Shown: positions 35,078-44,278, counted from the stretch's first letter. The stretch: 64,000 bases of DNA from Novosphingopyxis baekryungensis DSM 16222 (GCF_000420305.1 NZ_ATUR01000010.1:1-64000), one strand, 5' to 3'. Notes: generated by a model from the sequence alone, not told the origin. Translations and numbers: made by a program.

Positions 35078-36064
35078 AGACGCAATCTCTGCCCCCGCCG
35101 TCTCCTCCTCGTCCTGCTCCTGCTCCTGCTCCTGCTCCTCCCGCTCATCTTCCCCGTCGACCGCATCCAGCCCGAAGGCCGCGCGGCGCTGTGCCTCGGC
35201 CCGCGCCAGATCCGCCGCCTCTTCTTCCACCCCCAGCGCCGCCAGCTCCTCGGGGCTCAGGGTGCGGCGATAGTCCGCATCGCCATAGTCGCCATCCTCG
35301 ATGCCGTCATAACCGGGCGGGGCTGGATAGTCGGTGTACCACTCGTCCCCCTCGTCCCAGATCATGTGGGTGTCGTCCTCCTGCGCGGCCTCGTCCTCCT
35401 GCGCCGCCGCAATCCGCGCCGCCTGCGCCTCGGCCGCAGCGCGCGCGCGCGCCTCGGCCGGCGTTTCCAGCAGATCGCCCGCATCCGCATCCGCCGAGAT
35501 CGCATCAAGCAGCGCATCGAACCGGTCCGCGCCCAGCATCGCCGTTTCGCTCTCCGCCCGCTTGTCGAGCCGCCCAAGCAGCGCCAGCAGGAGCCGCCCG
35601 TCGAACCGCGTGCGCGTGTCGATCACCTCGCCATGATAAGAAAGCTGTTCGGTGATGCCGTTCAGCGCCTTGTCCTGCAGCACATCCTCGGCCAGCTCGC
35701 GCGCCTGCACCAGCGCCCCTTCCCAGGCGAGCGCAAAGGCCCGGTCTCGCCGCCGAAGCTTATACGCCCCCTCCCGGCTTATCGAGACGAAGGCAGCGGC
35801 ATCGCGCACATTCCCGCACCGCGCGAGCGCCTCCAGAAAACCGCATTTGACCTGCGGCGTCCAACCGGTGAGCCGCATGTCGCGGGGCGATGGGGCGCGG
35901 TCCAAAGCGCTGTTCTGGCGCGGCTGACGAGCGGGGAGGGGGCAGGGCGCCGATCCGGCCTCATCCGCCCGCGCAGAGCCCGCGCCCACAGGCAGCGACC
36001 CGCCGGACGCATCGTGCGAAAACGGCGCGCCGGACGGCGATGACATGGGGTCTGTGGGCAGCAT
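35066..36064 (-). CDS. Hypothetical protein with helix-turn-helix-like segment and acidic repeat tail
   Basis: The 332-residue protein has three parts. A Pro/Ser-rich start (1-60) leads to a compact helical segment, WTPQVKCGFLEALARCGNV and DAAAFVSISREGAYKLRRRD, which resembles a resolvase- or terminase-small-subunit-type helix-turn-helix. The rest is Ala/Glu-rich and ends in EDEREEQEQEQEQDEEE, encoded by a run of GAG/CAG triplets. I chose the ATG at 36064 since upstream frames run through a non-coding hairpin. It ends within copy 3 of the dispersed repeat. No other phage gene is nearby. The function is unknown. Confidence 0.65.
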   Translation of the reverse strand: MLPTDPMSSPSGAPFSHDASGGSLPVGAGSARADEAGSAPCPLPARQPRQNSALDRAPSPRDMRLTGWTPQVKCGFLEALARCGNVRDAAAFVSISREGAYKLRRRDRAFALAWEGALVQARELAEDVLQDKALNGITEQLSYHGEVIDTRTRFDGRLLLALLGRLDKRAESETAMLGADRFDALLDAISADADAGDLLETPAEARARAAAEAQAARIAAAQEDEAAQEDDTHMIWDEGDEWYTDYPAPPGYDGIEDGDYGDADYRRTLSPEELAALGVEEEAADLARAEAQRRAAFGLDAVDGEDEREEQEQEQEQDEEETAGAEIASLDS

Positions 36065-36176
36065 TGATTCGGTCCTCTGATTGTTCAGCGGACCGACCAT
36101 ATAATGCATGAGGGGGGTTGTAGGACAGAGGGAATGTTGTTGGGTTTCGAGTGCGGCAAGACCGAACGCCCCGTCT

Positions 36177-36196
36177 CCCCGGCCCCCGAGCCGGGG
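36177..36196. repeat. GC-rich inverted-repeat element
   Basis: CCCCGGC (36177-36183) is inverted as GCCGGGG (36190-36196) around a six-base spacer. Elements of this kind are scattered between genes in sphingomonads and Caulobacter, from memory. It has no T-run, so it is unlikely to be a terminator. It marks the last clearly native sequence before the AT-rich segment. Confidence 0.45.
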
Positions 36197-36534
36197 TCCA
36201 GCTATGTACAGCGCCGCGGCCAGTCCCAAGCGGCGGCGCGGAGGGAGCGGGGCCCGCAAAGGCCTCTGCTCGCGCAAGCCCCGCTACCTGGCCTATGCCT
36301 GGCTATCTCCTGCTCAATAAGCTGATCCTATAGCGCAGCTTCTAGGGTTAAGTTCAAAGTGAAAGTTCGATACGGTCACGTAGCTGGGAGAGAACACAGC
36401 TTTTGTTCAGTATCTTCTGGCAGCCGAACCCCTTCAAGCAGATAGCTAATTGGGGTGCGTGTCTGACGTCAGAGGAGTTACGGAGCGACAAATGAGAATT
36501 CGGCAGATAGCATGATCAAGCCAGCTGATAATTC

Positions 36535-36585
36535 AGCGGATTGATCAATAATTAAGCAACGTGGGTTGTAAAAGTAAGAATGATT
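36535..36585 (+). repeat. Left imperfect direct repeat flanking the AT-rich two-gene system
   Basis: Three blocks recur in the same order at 38636-38674: AGCGGATTGAT (36535-36545), GTGGGTTGTAA (36561-36571) and GAATGATT (36578-36585). The spacing of the first two blocks differs by 13 bases between the copies. The repeats could be degraded attachment or target-duplication sites, or shared protein-binding sites. They are short, and AT-rich DNA raises the chance rate. Confidence 0.45.
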
Positions 36586-36664
36586 GAGCTAGGCCATTAA
36601 ATAACAATGCTCTGATTGTAGACACTGACATATCAATCGGCCAGATCCTTTCTTGGAGGAAAAT

Positions 36665-37810
36665 ATGCAACTAAAGAGCCTTTCGATAAGAGGATTCCTG
36701 GGGAAAGAAGATGATCTCGATCTGCGTTTTCATCATGACCTCAATATTATTACAGGATACAATGGTGCAGGAAAGACAAATCTACTTAAAGTACTGTGGT
36801 ATGCGGTAAGCGGAAATTTTAGCCACCTTTTAGAAGAAGTGCAGTTTGATGAATTTACATTAGAGACATCCAAGTACACGATTTTTGTACGGAAGCACGC
36901 TGTACATACCTGTAGTGGTTGGTTCGAGCAGGATGGCCAAAGGCAAGATGTCTACGACGTTACTGACGAGGAACGTGGTTTCAATAGCGACGCGAGAGAC
37001 GTATTTAAGGAGCTGACACAAGTTATATCTGGTTCAATTTTCTTCCCTACTTTTCGAAGAATTGAAGGTGGTTTCTCAATTGGAGGAACGGAAAAGCAAC
37101 GCGGCGGCACGGGCCTTTTTGCATTTGGTCGCCAAAGTACGAGCGATCTCCAGAAGTCGGTATCAGATATATCGCAAAGACTTACAAACGCCGAACATAA
37201 CTTCGTTACTTCAATTTCTACGTTCGATATATCTGAGTTGTTGCTGAGGCGCTACACTGCCTTGAGCGAGGCCTCGACGCAAATACAATCCAAAATGACT
37301 CAAGGCATTATTAAGGAAATCAGAGACTTTCGTGTAGAGCATGGTGAAAACCATATAGAAGAAGCTCTGGAAGCAAGCCAAGTACTCGACGATATTGCGG
37401 AAAAGATTGAACGCGCAGATTTACTTCGAGTACGTACAATGGCACCCTTTAATGCTGTAAAAGATATGATATCTAAGATATTCGCTCATAAGTCAATTCA
37501 GTTTACCAAGAGATTGAGCTTTGGCGATGCTGCCAATGCCATAAGCTCTGATTTACTGTCGGCTGGTGAAAAGCAAATGCTTAGCTTTATTTGCTATAAT
37601 GCTTTCTTTAGCGGAATACCGATATTTATAGACGAGCCCGAATTGAGCCTACACGTAGACTGGCAAAGAACTCTTTTTCCAACTCTCGAGTCACAAAAAA
37701 AGTCAAACCAATTTATAATAGCAACGCATTCACCTTTTATATATGGAAAGTATCCAGAAAAAGAAATCGCGTTGGCGAACCGTCGCGGGGATGAGCTTGA
37801 TAATGCATAA
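36665..37810 (+). CDS. AAA/ABC-type ATPase, AriA-like (PARIS-type defence)
   Basis: The 381-residue soluble ATPase has an ABC-type head. Walker A is GYNGAGKT (31-38), the signature is LLSAGEKQ (297-304), Walker B is IFIDEPELSLH (320-330) with catalytic Glu324, and the switch histidine is in ATHSP (His355). A long helical middle (about 155-285) separates the halves. A strong GGAGGA precedes the ATG at 36665. A DUF4435-type gene overlaps its end. This pairing is known as PARIS, where the ATPase AriA holds the nuclease AriB until a phage trigger is sensed. The gene is AT-rich with AGA, ATA and TTA codons, unlike its neighbours. Confidence 0.75.
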   Translation: MQLKSLSIRGFLGKEDDLDLRFHHDLNIITGYNGAGKTNLLKVLWYAVSGNFSHLLEEVQFDEFTLETSKYTIFVRKHAVHTCSGWFEQDGQRQDVYDVTDEERGFNSDARDVFKELTQVISGSIFFPTFRRIEGGFSIGGTEKQRGGTGLFAFGRQSTSDLQKSVSDISQRLTNAEHNFVTSISTFDISELLLRRYTALSEASTQIQSKMTQGIIKEIRDFRVEHGENHIEEALEASQVLDDIAEKIERADLLRVRTMAPFNAVKDMISKIFAHKSIQFTKRLSFGDAANAISSDLLSAGEKQMLSFICYNAFFSGIPIFIDEPELSLHVDWQRTLFPTLESQKKSNQFIIATHSPFIYGKYPEKEIALANRRGDELDNA

Positions 37811-38525
37811 CCCAGTGACCGTTGAGGACGCTCTCGCTTTATTGAGAAACTCTTCTTTGCCGACAGTGCTTACTGAGGGTTCGGACGACTATCGTGTCAT
37901 GAGAAAAATCGAGGAACGGATGGCTGATATTGGCGTCAGCTTGTTGCCGCTACATGGCCGTCCTAAGGTCCTCGAGGTTTGGCAAAAATTACCAGATGAA
38001 CGAAAAGATAATACATGCGCGCTAGTAGATCTCGACGATTGGGTATATTTCGGCATTCCAGATGAGTATGTGGGAAACAATCTTTTTTACACAGTCGGCT
38101 ATTCTATTGAGAACGATTTGTTAATGGATTTTGACATGTTAAATATGTTAGAGCCCGCTGAGTTAGTAAAGTTCACACAGGAAAAGGCATTGATTTGCAC
38201 TGCGCATGCGCGAATATTGCTTGGAAGCAATATTAACGAAGAGTTACTGTTGTCTTCGCATCCTAATAAGATTTTGTCCGTCGATCTAAATGACCCATTG
38301 AATGATGCGGAGCAAAGCCTGCGAAATACGTTATCGTGCTATTATCTCCAAATGCTGCGTGGCAAGACCGTATTCGAACTTTTAGTCAGCCAATTATCGC
38401 GCAGAGGCCGGTTTGCAAAATTCGGATACAAGCAACTATACGAATTGAGCTCGTCACAAACCGGGCCTATATTTAAGAACTTAGAGCGCAATCTTAGGAT
38501 AGCATTTTCCGATGGTCGCAATTGA
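37791..38525 (+). CDS. DUF4435/TOPRIM-like protein, AriB-like (PARIS-type defence)
   Basis: The 244-residue protein carries TOPRIM-like acidic residues: Glu29 in LTEGSDDYRVM and the aspartate pair in LVDLDDW (Asp80, Asp82). GYSIENDLL (103-111) is the family signature. In PARIS systems AriB is a toxin nuclease released from AriA to cut host tRNA, which would fit here. The ATG at 37791 overlaps the ATPase gene by 20 bases; ATG 37803, overlapping its stop, is equally possible. AT-rich codon use matches the ATPase gene, so both came together. Metal binding and toxicity are inferred. Confidence 0.72.
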   Translation: MSLIMHNPVTVEDALALLRNSSLPTVLTEGSDDYRVMRKIEERMADIGVSLLPLHGRPKVLEVWQKLPDERKDNTCALVDLDDWVYFGIPDEYVGNNLFYTVGYSIENDLLMDFDMLNMLEPAELVKFTQEKALICTAHARILLGSNINEELLLSSHPNKILSVDLNDPLNDAEQSLRNTLSCYYLQMLRGKTVFELLVSQLSRRGRFAKFGYKQLYELSSSQTGPIFKNLERNLRIAFSDGRN

Positions 38526-38621
38526 AGGTCGTAGACTATTTTGGATTGCGGCAATGGGCGAGAGCTATTAAAGAACCTAGGCTGCGCGTTATGCTCTTCT
38601 TCTTCTTCTTCATGTTTGTTC

Positions 38622-38643
38622 AAAAACCACGGTTGAGCGGTTT
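38622..38643 (-). terminator. Weak possible terminator downstream of uvrA
   Basis: On the minus strand AACCGC pairs with GTGGTT (one G-T pair) around TCAACC, followed by a short T-run. It lies about 50 bases after the uvrA stop. The stem is weak, and the region also contains the right flanking repeat. Confidence 0.3.
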
Positions 38644-38674
38644 GATTAGTGGGTTGTAAGATGTGCGAATGATT
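38636..38674 (+). repeat. Right imperfect direct repeat flanking the AT-rich two-gene system
   Basis: AGCGGTTTGAT (38636-38646), GTGGGTTGTAA (38649-38659) and GAATGATT (38667-38674) repeat the three blocks at 36535-36585, about 2.1 kb apart and in the same orientation. The pair brackets the two-gene system exactly and ends 17 bases before the uvrA stop. Confidence 0.45.
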
Positions 38675-38690
38675 TTTTGTTCACATCGCC

Positions 38691-41603
38691 TTACTTCCCC
38701 AGCATGTGCTCCAGATAGGCGCCGGTAAAGCTGCCTTCTTCCCTGGCGACCTGTTCCGGCGTGCCTTCGGCCACCACTTCGCCGCCATTGACGCCGCCCA
38801 GCGGCCCCATGTCGATGATCCAGTCGGCGGTCTTGATGACGTCCAGATTATGCTCGATCACCACGATGCTGTTGCCCTGTTCCACCAGGCGGTGGAGCAC
38901 TTCGAGCAGTTTGCGCACATCCTCGAAATGCAGGCCGGTGGTCGGCTCGTCCAGGATGTAGAGCGTCTGACCGGTGGAGCGCTTGGCCAGTTCCTTGGCG
39001 AGCTTCACGCGCTGCGCTTCGCCGCCCGATAGGGTGGTGGCCTGCTGGCCCACCTTGATATAGCCCAGGCCCACTTCGTACAGCATGGCCATGCGATCGC
39101 GGATCGGCGGCACGGCCTTGAAGAACTCCACGGCGTCTTCCACCGTCATGTCCAGCACATCGGCGATGCTGTGGCCCTTGAACTTCACCTCCAGCGTTTC
39201 GCGGTTGTAGCGTTTGCCGTCGCACACCTCGCAGGTGACATAGACGTCCGGCAGGAAGTGCATCTCGATCTTGATGACGCCGTCGCCCTTGCACGCCTCG
39301 CACCGGCCGCCCTTGACGTTGAAGCTGAAACGGCCCGGCTGATAGCCGCGCGCCTTGCTCTCCGGCAGACCGGCAAACCAGTCGCGGATCGTGGTGAACG
39401 CGCCGGTATAGGTGGCCGGGTTGGACCGCGGGGTGCGGCCGATGGGGGACTGATCGATGTCGATCACCTTGTCCAGATGCTGCAGGCCGGTGACCTTTTT
39501 GTGCGGGCCCGCGATCACGCGCGCGCCGTTCAGCGTGCGGGCGGCGGCGGCATAGAGCGTGTCGATCGTGAAGCTGGATTTGCCCGATCCGGAGACGCCG
39601 GTGATGCAGGTGAAGGTGCCCAGCGGGATCGACGCGGTGACGTCCTTCAGATTATTGGCGGTGGCGCCGGACAGGGTGAGCTTCTTGCCATTGCCCTTGC
39701 GGCGCTTGTCCGGCACGGCGATCTCGCGCCGCCCGGTGAGATAATCGGCGGTGAGGCTGCCCTCGGTGTTGAGGATATCGTCCAGCGTGCCCTTGGCCAC
39801 CACCGCGCCGCCATGCACGCCCGCGCCAGGGCCCATATCGACGACATAATCGGCGGTGCGGATCGCGTCCTCGTCATGCTCCACCACGATCACGGTATTG
39901 CCCAGATCGCGCAGACGTTTCAGCGTCTCCAGCAGCCGGTCATTGTCCCGCTGATGCAGGCCGATCGAGGGCTCGTCGAGCACATAGAGTACGCCGGACA
40001 GGCCGCTGCCGATCTGGCTGGCGAGGCGGATGCGCTGGCTCTCGCCGCCGGACAGGGTGCCGCTGGTGCGGTCCAGATTGAGATAGTCCAGCCCGACATT
40101 GTTGAGGAAGCCCAGCCGCTCGACAATCTCCTTGAGAATGGCCTTGGCGATCTGGCTTTGCTGCGCGGTAAGGTGTTGATCGAGCGAGGAAAACCATGTC
40201 AGCGCGTCGACCACGCTGCGGCGGGTGGAGATGCTGATATCCTCGCCCGCAATCTTCACCGCCAGCGGTTCGGGCCGCAGCCGCGCGCCGTGGCAGGTCT
40301 CGCAGGGCTGCGCGGTCTGGAACTTGCTCAGCTCCTCGCGCATCCATGTGCTTTCGGTCTGCAGCAGGCGGCGGTTGAGGTTGCCGATCACGCCCTCGAA
40401 CGGCTTGTCCACGCTGTAATTCTTGCGCCCGTCCTTGAAGGTAAGCTTGACCTTCTTGCCCTTGGTGCCGTGCAGGATCACCTGCCGCGCTTCCTCCGGC
40501 ATATCCTGCCAGGGCGTCTCCAGATCGAAGTCATAGGCTTTGGCCAGGCTGCCGAGCACCTGCATATAATAGGGGCTGGGCGGGTTCGATTTGGCCCAGG
40601 GCACGACCGCGCCCTTTTTCAGCGTGAGCAGTTCGTTCGGCACCACCAGCTGTTCGTCGAACTCCTGCCGCTCGCCCAGCCCGTCGCAGGCGGGGCAGGC
40701 GCCCTGGGGGGCGTTGAAACTGAACAGCCGCGGCTCGATCTCCGGGATAGTAAAACCGCTGACGGGGCAGGCGAATTTCTCGGAAAAGACGATGCGGTTG
40801 TCCGGAATGCCGGTGCCCTTCATCGCGCCGCTGGACGCGGCCTCATCCCCGCGCCCCGGCACCACGCCATCGGCCAGATCGACATAGGCCAGGCCATCGG
40901 CCAGCCGCAGCGCGGTCTCGAAACTGTCGGCCAGCCGCGTTTCCTGCCCGCCTTCTTCCTCGGTCGGGCGGACCACCAGCCGGTCGACCACCACTTCGAT
41001 GTCATGCTTATATTTCTTGTCGAGCTTGGGCGCGTCCTCGATATCGTAAAATTCGCCGTTCACGCGCACGCGGGTGAAGCCGGCCTTGCGCCATTCCAGC
41101 ATTTCCTTGCGATATTCACCCTTGCGCCCGCGCACTACGGGGGCGAGCAGATAATAGCGCGTGCCCTCCGGAAGGGCGATGACGCGGTCGACCATCTGGC
41201 TGACCGTCTGTGCGGTGATCGGCTTGCCGGTCGCCGGGCTGTAGGGAACGCCCACGCGCGCCCAGAGCAGGCGCATATAATCGTAGATCTCGGTCACCGT
41301 GGCGACGGTGGAGCGCGGGTTCTTGCTGGTGGTCTTCTGCTCGATGGAGATGGCGGGAGACAGGCCCTCGATATGCTCCACATCGGGCTTCTGCATCATC
41401 TCCAGAAACTGGCGCGCATAGGCGGACAGGCTCTCGACATAACGCCGCTGCCCCTCGGCATAGATGGTATCGAACGCCAGGCTGGACTTGCCCGAGCCGG
41501 ACAGGCCGGTGATGACGATCAGCTTGTCGCGCGGCAGATCGACGTCGACGCCCTTGAGATTATGCTCGCGCGCGCCGCGGACGGAAATATGGGTAAGGCT
41601 CAT
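38691..41603 (-). CDS. uvrA: Excinuclease ABC subunit UvrA
   Basis: The 970-residue ATPase finds DNA lesions in nucleotide excision repair and loads UvrB. Two ABC cassettes are present ([20 protein letters not shown] start and GVSGSGKSS), with signatures [12 protein letters not shown] and [12 protein letters not shown]. The C-terminal zinc finger (CEACKGDG with CEVCDGKRY) is intact. In the first finger the pair CPACDG is present, but its partner reads ACPVSG with only one cysteine. The start is the ATG at 41603. It is ordinary chromosome; the foreign segment lies just past its 3' end. Confidence 0.97.
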   Translation of the reverse strand: MSLTHISVRGAREHNLKGVDVDLPRDKLIVITGLSGSGKSSLAFDTIYAEGQRRYVESLSAYARQFLEMMQKPDVEHIEGLSPAISIEQKTTSKNPRSTVATVTEIYDYMRLLWARVGVPYSPATGKPITAQTVSQMVDRVIALPEGTRYYLLAPVVRGRKGEYRKEMLEWRKAGFTRVRVNGEFYDIEDAPKLDKKYKHDIEVVVDRLVVRPTEEEGGQETRLADSFETALRLADGLAYVDLADGVVPGRGDEAASSGAMKGTGIPDNRIVFSEKFACPVSGFTIPEIEPRLFSFNAPQGACPACDGLGERQEFDEQLVVPNELLTLKKGAVVPWAKSNPPSPYYMQVLGSLAKAYDFDLETPWQDMPEEARQVILHGTKGKKVKLTFKDGRKNYSVDKPFEGVIGNLNRRLLQTESTWMREELSKFQTAQPCETCHGARLRPEPLAVKIAGEDISISTRRSVVDALTWFSSLDQHLTAQQSQIAKAILKEIVERLGFLNNVGLDYLNLDRTSGTLSGGESQRIRLASQIGSGLSGVLYVLDEPSIGLHQRDNDRLLETLKRLRDLGNTVIVVEHDEDAIRTADYVVDMGPGAGVHGGAVVAKGTLDDILNTEGSLTADYLTGRREIAVPDKRRKGNGKKLTLSGATANNLKDVTASIPLGTFTCITGVSGSGKSSFTIDTLYAAAARTLNGARVIAGPHKKVTGLQHLDKVIDIDQSPIGRTPRSNPATYTGAFTTIRDWFAGLPESKARGYQPGRFSFNVKGGRCEACKGDGVIKIEMHFLPDVYVTCEVCDGKRYNRETLEVKFKGHSIADVLDMTVEDAVEFFKAVPPIRDRMAMLYEVGLGYIKVGQQATTLSGGEAQRVKLAKELAKRSTGQTLYILDEPTTGLHFEDVRKLLEVLHRLVEQGNSIVVIEHNLDVIKTADWIIDMGPLGGVNGGEVVAEGTPEQVAREEGSFTGAYLEHMLGK

Positions 41604-41761
41604 GGCTGGCGTTGTTCCGCAAATGTTCTGGTGGGTCAAGTCGGGCTATGGGATACTATGGGAAGGGCGCCCCACAGGATGGCCTCCATATGGTATCATG
41701 GCGGCGCGATGCCAGAGGAACCCGTGGATGGCCGATCGGTTGCCTGTGATCGTGCGCTGCG

Positions 41762-41801
41762 CAGCCTAACAGCCTAACAGCCTAACAGCCTAACAGCCTA
41801 T
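41762..41801 (+). repeat. Tandem octanucleotide repeat
   Basis: CAGCCTAA occurs four times in exact tandem (41762-41793) followed by CAGCCTAT. It overlaps the stop codon region of the DUF4126 gene and lies in the gap to uvrA. Such an eight-base unit can expand or contract by slippage. Its effect would be limited here since it lies mainly past a gene's 3' end. Confidence 0.85.
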
Positions 41802-42433
41802 CGGCCTTCGGGCGGGCGTGGTGGCCGAGCGCTATGAGGCACCTCGATCGGGGGTGGCGGCAGAACGCGCCGCAGCCACTGCTTGCCTTTCCACAGGAGC
41901 CAGATGGTCAGCCCCAGCAGAGCGATCGCAATCACCGCGGCCACCACCGGATTGGCGAACATCAGCAGCAGGAGGCCGCCCGCCGCGATATCCTCCCCCG
42001 TCGATACGGCGATATTGCTGACCGGTTCGGGGCTGACATTCACCGCCGCGCGGGTGGTGGCCTTGGTGGCGTGCCCGGCAAAAGCCGCGCCGCCGCCGAC
42101 GAGAAAGGCGACGATTTGCCAGGCAGGGTCGCCCGCGTCGATCACCGCCATGGCGAGCAGCGCGCCGCCCAGCGGGCGGATGACGGTGTGGATGCTGTCC
42201 CACAGGCTATCGACCAGGGCCACCTTGTCCGCAAAAAACTCCGCCAACGTGCCCAAAGCGGCGATGCCGATGACCCATGGGTTGGCAAAGGCGGTGAGGA
42301 ATTCCAGATGCTCGGGCAGGGCAATCCACCCTGTGCGCATGGCGATGCCCGTGGCCAGCACGGTCAGATAGAGCCGCCAGCCGGACAACAGGCTGACGCT
42401 GGCGGCCAGCCCCAGCAATTCGACGATACCCAT
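41798..42433 (-). CDS. DUF4126 integral membrane protein
   Basis: The 211-residue protein has four to five membrane helices. The first is ELLGLAASVSLLSGWRLYLTV, split around a polar step. HLEFLTAFANPWVIGI and FFADKVALVDSLWDSIHTVIRP are the conserved DUF4126 blocks. The C-terminal tail is Pro/Arg-rich and cytoplasmic. The function is unknown. It stands alone upstream of uvrA. Confidence 0.85.
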   Translation of the reverse strand: MGIVELLGLAASVSLLSGWRLYLTVLATGIAMRTGWIALPEHLEFLTAFANPWVIGIAALGTLAEFFADKVALVDSLWDSIHTVIRPLGGALLAMAVIDAGDPAWQIVAFLVGGGAAFAGHATKATTRAAVNVSPEPVSNIAVSTGEDIAAGGLLLLMFANPVVAAVIAIALLGLTIWLLWKGKQWLRRVLPPPPIEVPHSARPPRPPEGR

Positions 42434-42553
42434 GGGCTGTTCTCCCGCTGCCAGGCAAAGGACCTAGCCGATCATGATGGCTTTGGCGATGCGAATGGCG
42501 CTATTGTCTCGTTCGGCCCGGTCCACCGGGCGCATGTCCGGGAGATACTATCG

Positions 42554-43069
42554 ATGCACAAGCCTGTCGTCACGATCATGGCATTCGCGCTGCTTGCCGG
42601 ATGCGGAGAAGCGGCGCGGGAGGATGGGCTGGGCGGAGCGGCGGCGGATGCGCCCATGGCCGACGGGTCGGCAGCGGCGGATGGCACAGACGCGATCGAG
42701 ATCGTGCCCGGCTCTCCTTCGCCTATCGACGATGCGCCGCCGGAAGCCGATGAGCCCGCACCGCAGGCCGAACCGGTGATATCGGAGCCGTTTCGCGGCC
42801 GCTGGGCGAAGACGCTGGACGAATGCCGAACGGAGCCGGCCGGTGCGCGCATCATCATCGGCGCATCGGAGGTGCAATTTGCAAAGGTTACGGGCGATCC
42901 GCTGGTGGTCACGCAGCTTGGGGACCGATCGATCTCCGTCCATTTGCGGCTGGTGGCGCCCAAGATGATCGCCGAACGCACCGACCGCCTGACGATCGAT
43001 CCGGACGGCAATTCGCTGCTATATCTTAAAGGAGACGTTCCCACCGAGCTAAAGCGCTGCCCCGCCTGA
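42554..43069 (+). CDS. Lipoprotein of unknown function
   Basis: The 171-residue product has a lipoprotein signal (ALLAGC, Cys17) and an Ala/Asp/Pro-rich linker of about 70 residues. The C-terminal domain (FRGRWAKTLDECRTEPAGA to the end) has two cysteines that could pair. No family was recognised. The ATG at 42554 is the only one that opens a signal peptide. It is convergent with the cell wall hydrolase gene. Confidence 0.7.
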   Translation: MHKPVVTIMAFALLAGCGEAAREDGLGGAAADAPMADGSAAADGTDAIEIVPGSPSPIDDAPPEADEPAPQAEPVISEPFRGRWAKTLDECRTEPAGARIIIGASEVQFAKVTGDPLVVTQLGDRSISVHLRLVAPKMIAERTDRLTIDPDGNSLLYLKGDVPTELKRCPA

Positions 43070-43105
43070 CGCGCCGGATTTGTCGGCGCGGCACGCCCCG
43101 TTCGT

Positions 43106-44278
43106 TCAGCGCGCTGGACGCATGGCAGGGTCTTTCCAGCTGCCGCTGTTCTGATATTCCTTTTTCACCCGGCTGTCCGGCAGGTTGCTGGCCGCAAAGG
43201 CCTGCTCGCCGCCCCGCGCCTTGGCCGCGCTGGAATAGTCCGGCTTGGCATAGCTGGTGACGGGAGCCACCGGATTGCCAGCCGAAGGCGCGGCCGCTTG
43301 CGCCGCGGCTAGGCTGCGATTCTGCCGCTCGGCCTGCGCCTTGGCGGCGGCATAGTCACGCTCATAGGCGCGCTGCAGCTCGATCGGGTCGGGCAGCTCG
43401 CTCGCCGGGGTGGGGCGTGGCAGGCGGGCTTTCGGGCCGGGTAGCGGCTCGCCGCCGGCATAGGCCCGCTGGAAGGCGGGCGCGGTGCCGGCCTGGCCAC
43501 GGAACCGATAGAAACGGTGCGCGCCGATGGTGCCGATGAAATGCAGGCTGGGCGCCCAATAAGGGTGCACTTCGGTGGTGTGATAATGGGTGGCGAGGCC
43601 AGCGGGCGCGTAAACCGATCCGTTCAGCGCCCTGGTGGCCACATCATGCGCCCGGTTCCAGTATAGCGGCTGACGGCCACGCGCCATCGATCCATCGCAG
43701 CTATAGCTGAACTGGCATCCGCTCCACCGCTCGGACCCCTGATAGACTACGCCGCAGACATTGTTTGGATAGCTGGGGTGGCGCACGCGGTTCAGGATCA
43801 CCTGCGCCACGGCTTCCTGCCCGACGTCCGGCTCCAGCGCGGCTTCATAATAGATCGCGTCGGTCAGGCATTGCAGGGCGCGGCTATAGTCGCTGGTGCC
43901 GGCCTTGACGAAAAATGGTTTCGCCGCGCCGGCGGGCAGAACGGGAAGCTCGCTTGCGCCATCTTCGCTCGGCAGGCCCTGGCCATGCGCGGCGGGCTCC
44001 TGCCATGCATCGGCGGCGGGCAGGCTGCGCTGATCCATGAAGTAAAAGGCCGATCCGGGGAAATTGCTCGCCGCAATCTCGGCATCGCCAAGGCCGCTGT
44101 TTGCCGCATCCACCAGCGCGTCATTATCTGCCGTCATCTGCGCGAAACCGGGCACGAACGCGAGCATCGAAAATGCGATCAGAACGATGATCAGTTCCGT
44201 CGGCCCGACAAAATGCGGACGCAGCGCACGCGGCGTCAGCGAGCTCAATACATTGCGCAACCGAATCGATTTCATCAT
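43106..44278 (-). CDS. SleB-like cell wall hydrolase
   Basis: The 390-residue protein has one N-terminal membrane helix (about 28-46) and an exported Hydrolase_2 domain. The core reads LTDAIYYEAALEPDVGQEAVAQVILNRV with the catalytic Glu, then NVCGVVYQGSERWSGCQFSYSC, then THYHTTEVHPYWA. The fold cleaves peptidoglycan between its sugars, as SleB does in spores. A long Pro/Ala/Gln-rich tail follows. It is a common family in alphaproteobacteria. Confidence 0.88.
   Translation of the reverse strand: MMKSIRLRNVLSSLTPRALRPHFVGPTELIIVLIAFSMLAFVPGFAQMTADNDALVDAANSGLGDAEIAASNFPGSAFYFMDQRSLPAADAWQEPAAHGQGLPSEDGASELPVLPAGAAKPFFVKAGTSDYSRALQCLTDAIYYEAALEPDVGQEAVAQVILNRVRHPSYPNNVCGVVYQGSERWSGCQFSYSCDGSMARGRQPLYWNRAHDVATRALNGSVYAPAGLATHYHTTEVHPYWAPSLHFIGTIGAHRFYRFRGQAGTAPAFQRAYAGGEPLPGPKARLPRPTPASELPDPIELQRAYERDYAAAKAQAERQNRSLAAAQAAAPSAGNPVAPVTSYAKPDYSSAAKARGGEQAFAASNLPDSRVKKEYQNSGSWKDPAMRPAR

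Larger units (their letters stand above)
36065..36664. other. 600-base intergenic region, boundary of the AT-rich segment
   Basis: The first half (to about 36320) is GC-rich like the chromosome and contains a sphingomonad-type hairpin element. From about 36330 the base composition drops sharply and stays AT-rich through to 38690. A perfect ten-base palindrome, ATTGATCAAT (36540-36549), lies inside the left flanking repeat. No gene was found; the promoter of the two-gene system at 36665 must lie near its end. Confidence 0.55.

Noticed and set aside
35066-36064. Gene with a terminase-small-subunit-like segment considered as a prophage marker
   Set aside because: No large terminase, portal, capsid or integrase gene is nearby, and codon use is host-like.
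36065-36664. Upstream region of the ATPase/DUF4435 pair considered as a retron-type non-coding RNA
   Set aside because: No reverse transcriptase gene is present and no msr-msd-like long inverted repeat was seen.
39171-41777. Long plus-strand open frame opposite uvrA
   Set aside because: It mirrors uvrA, has no recognisable domain, and is explained by GC-rich codon bias.
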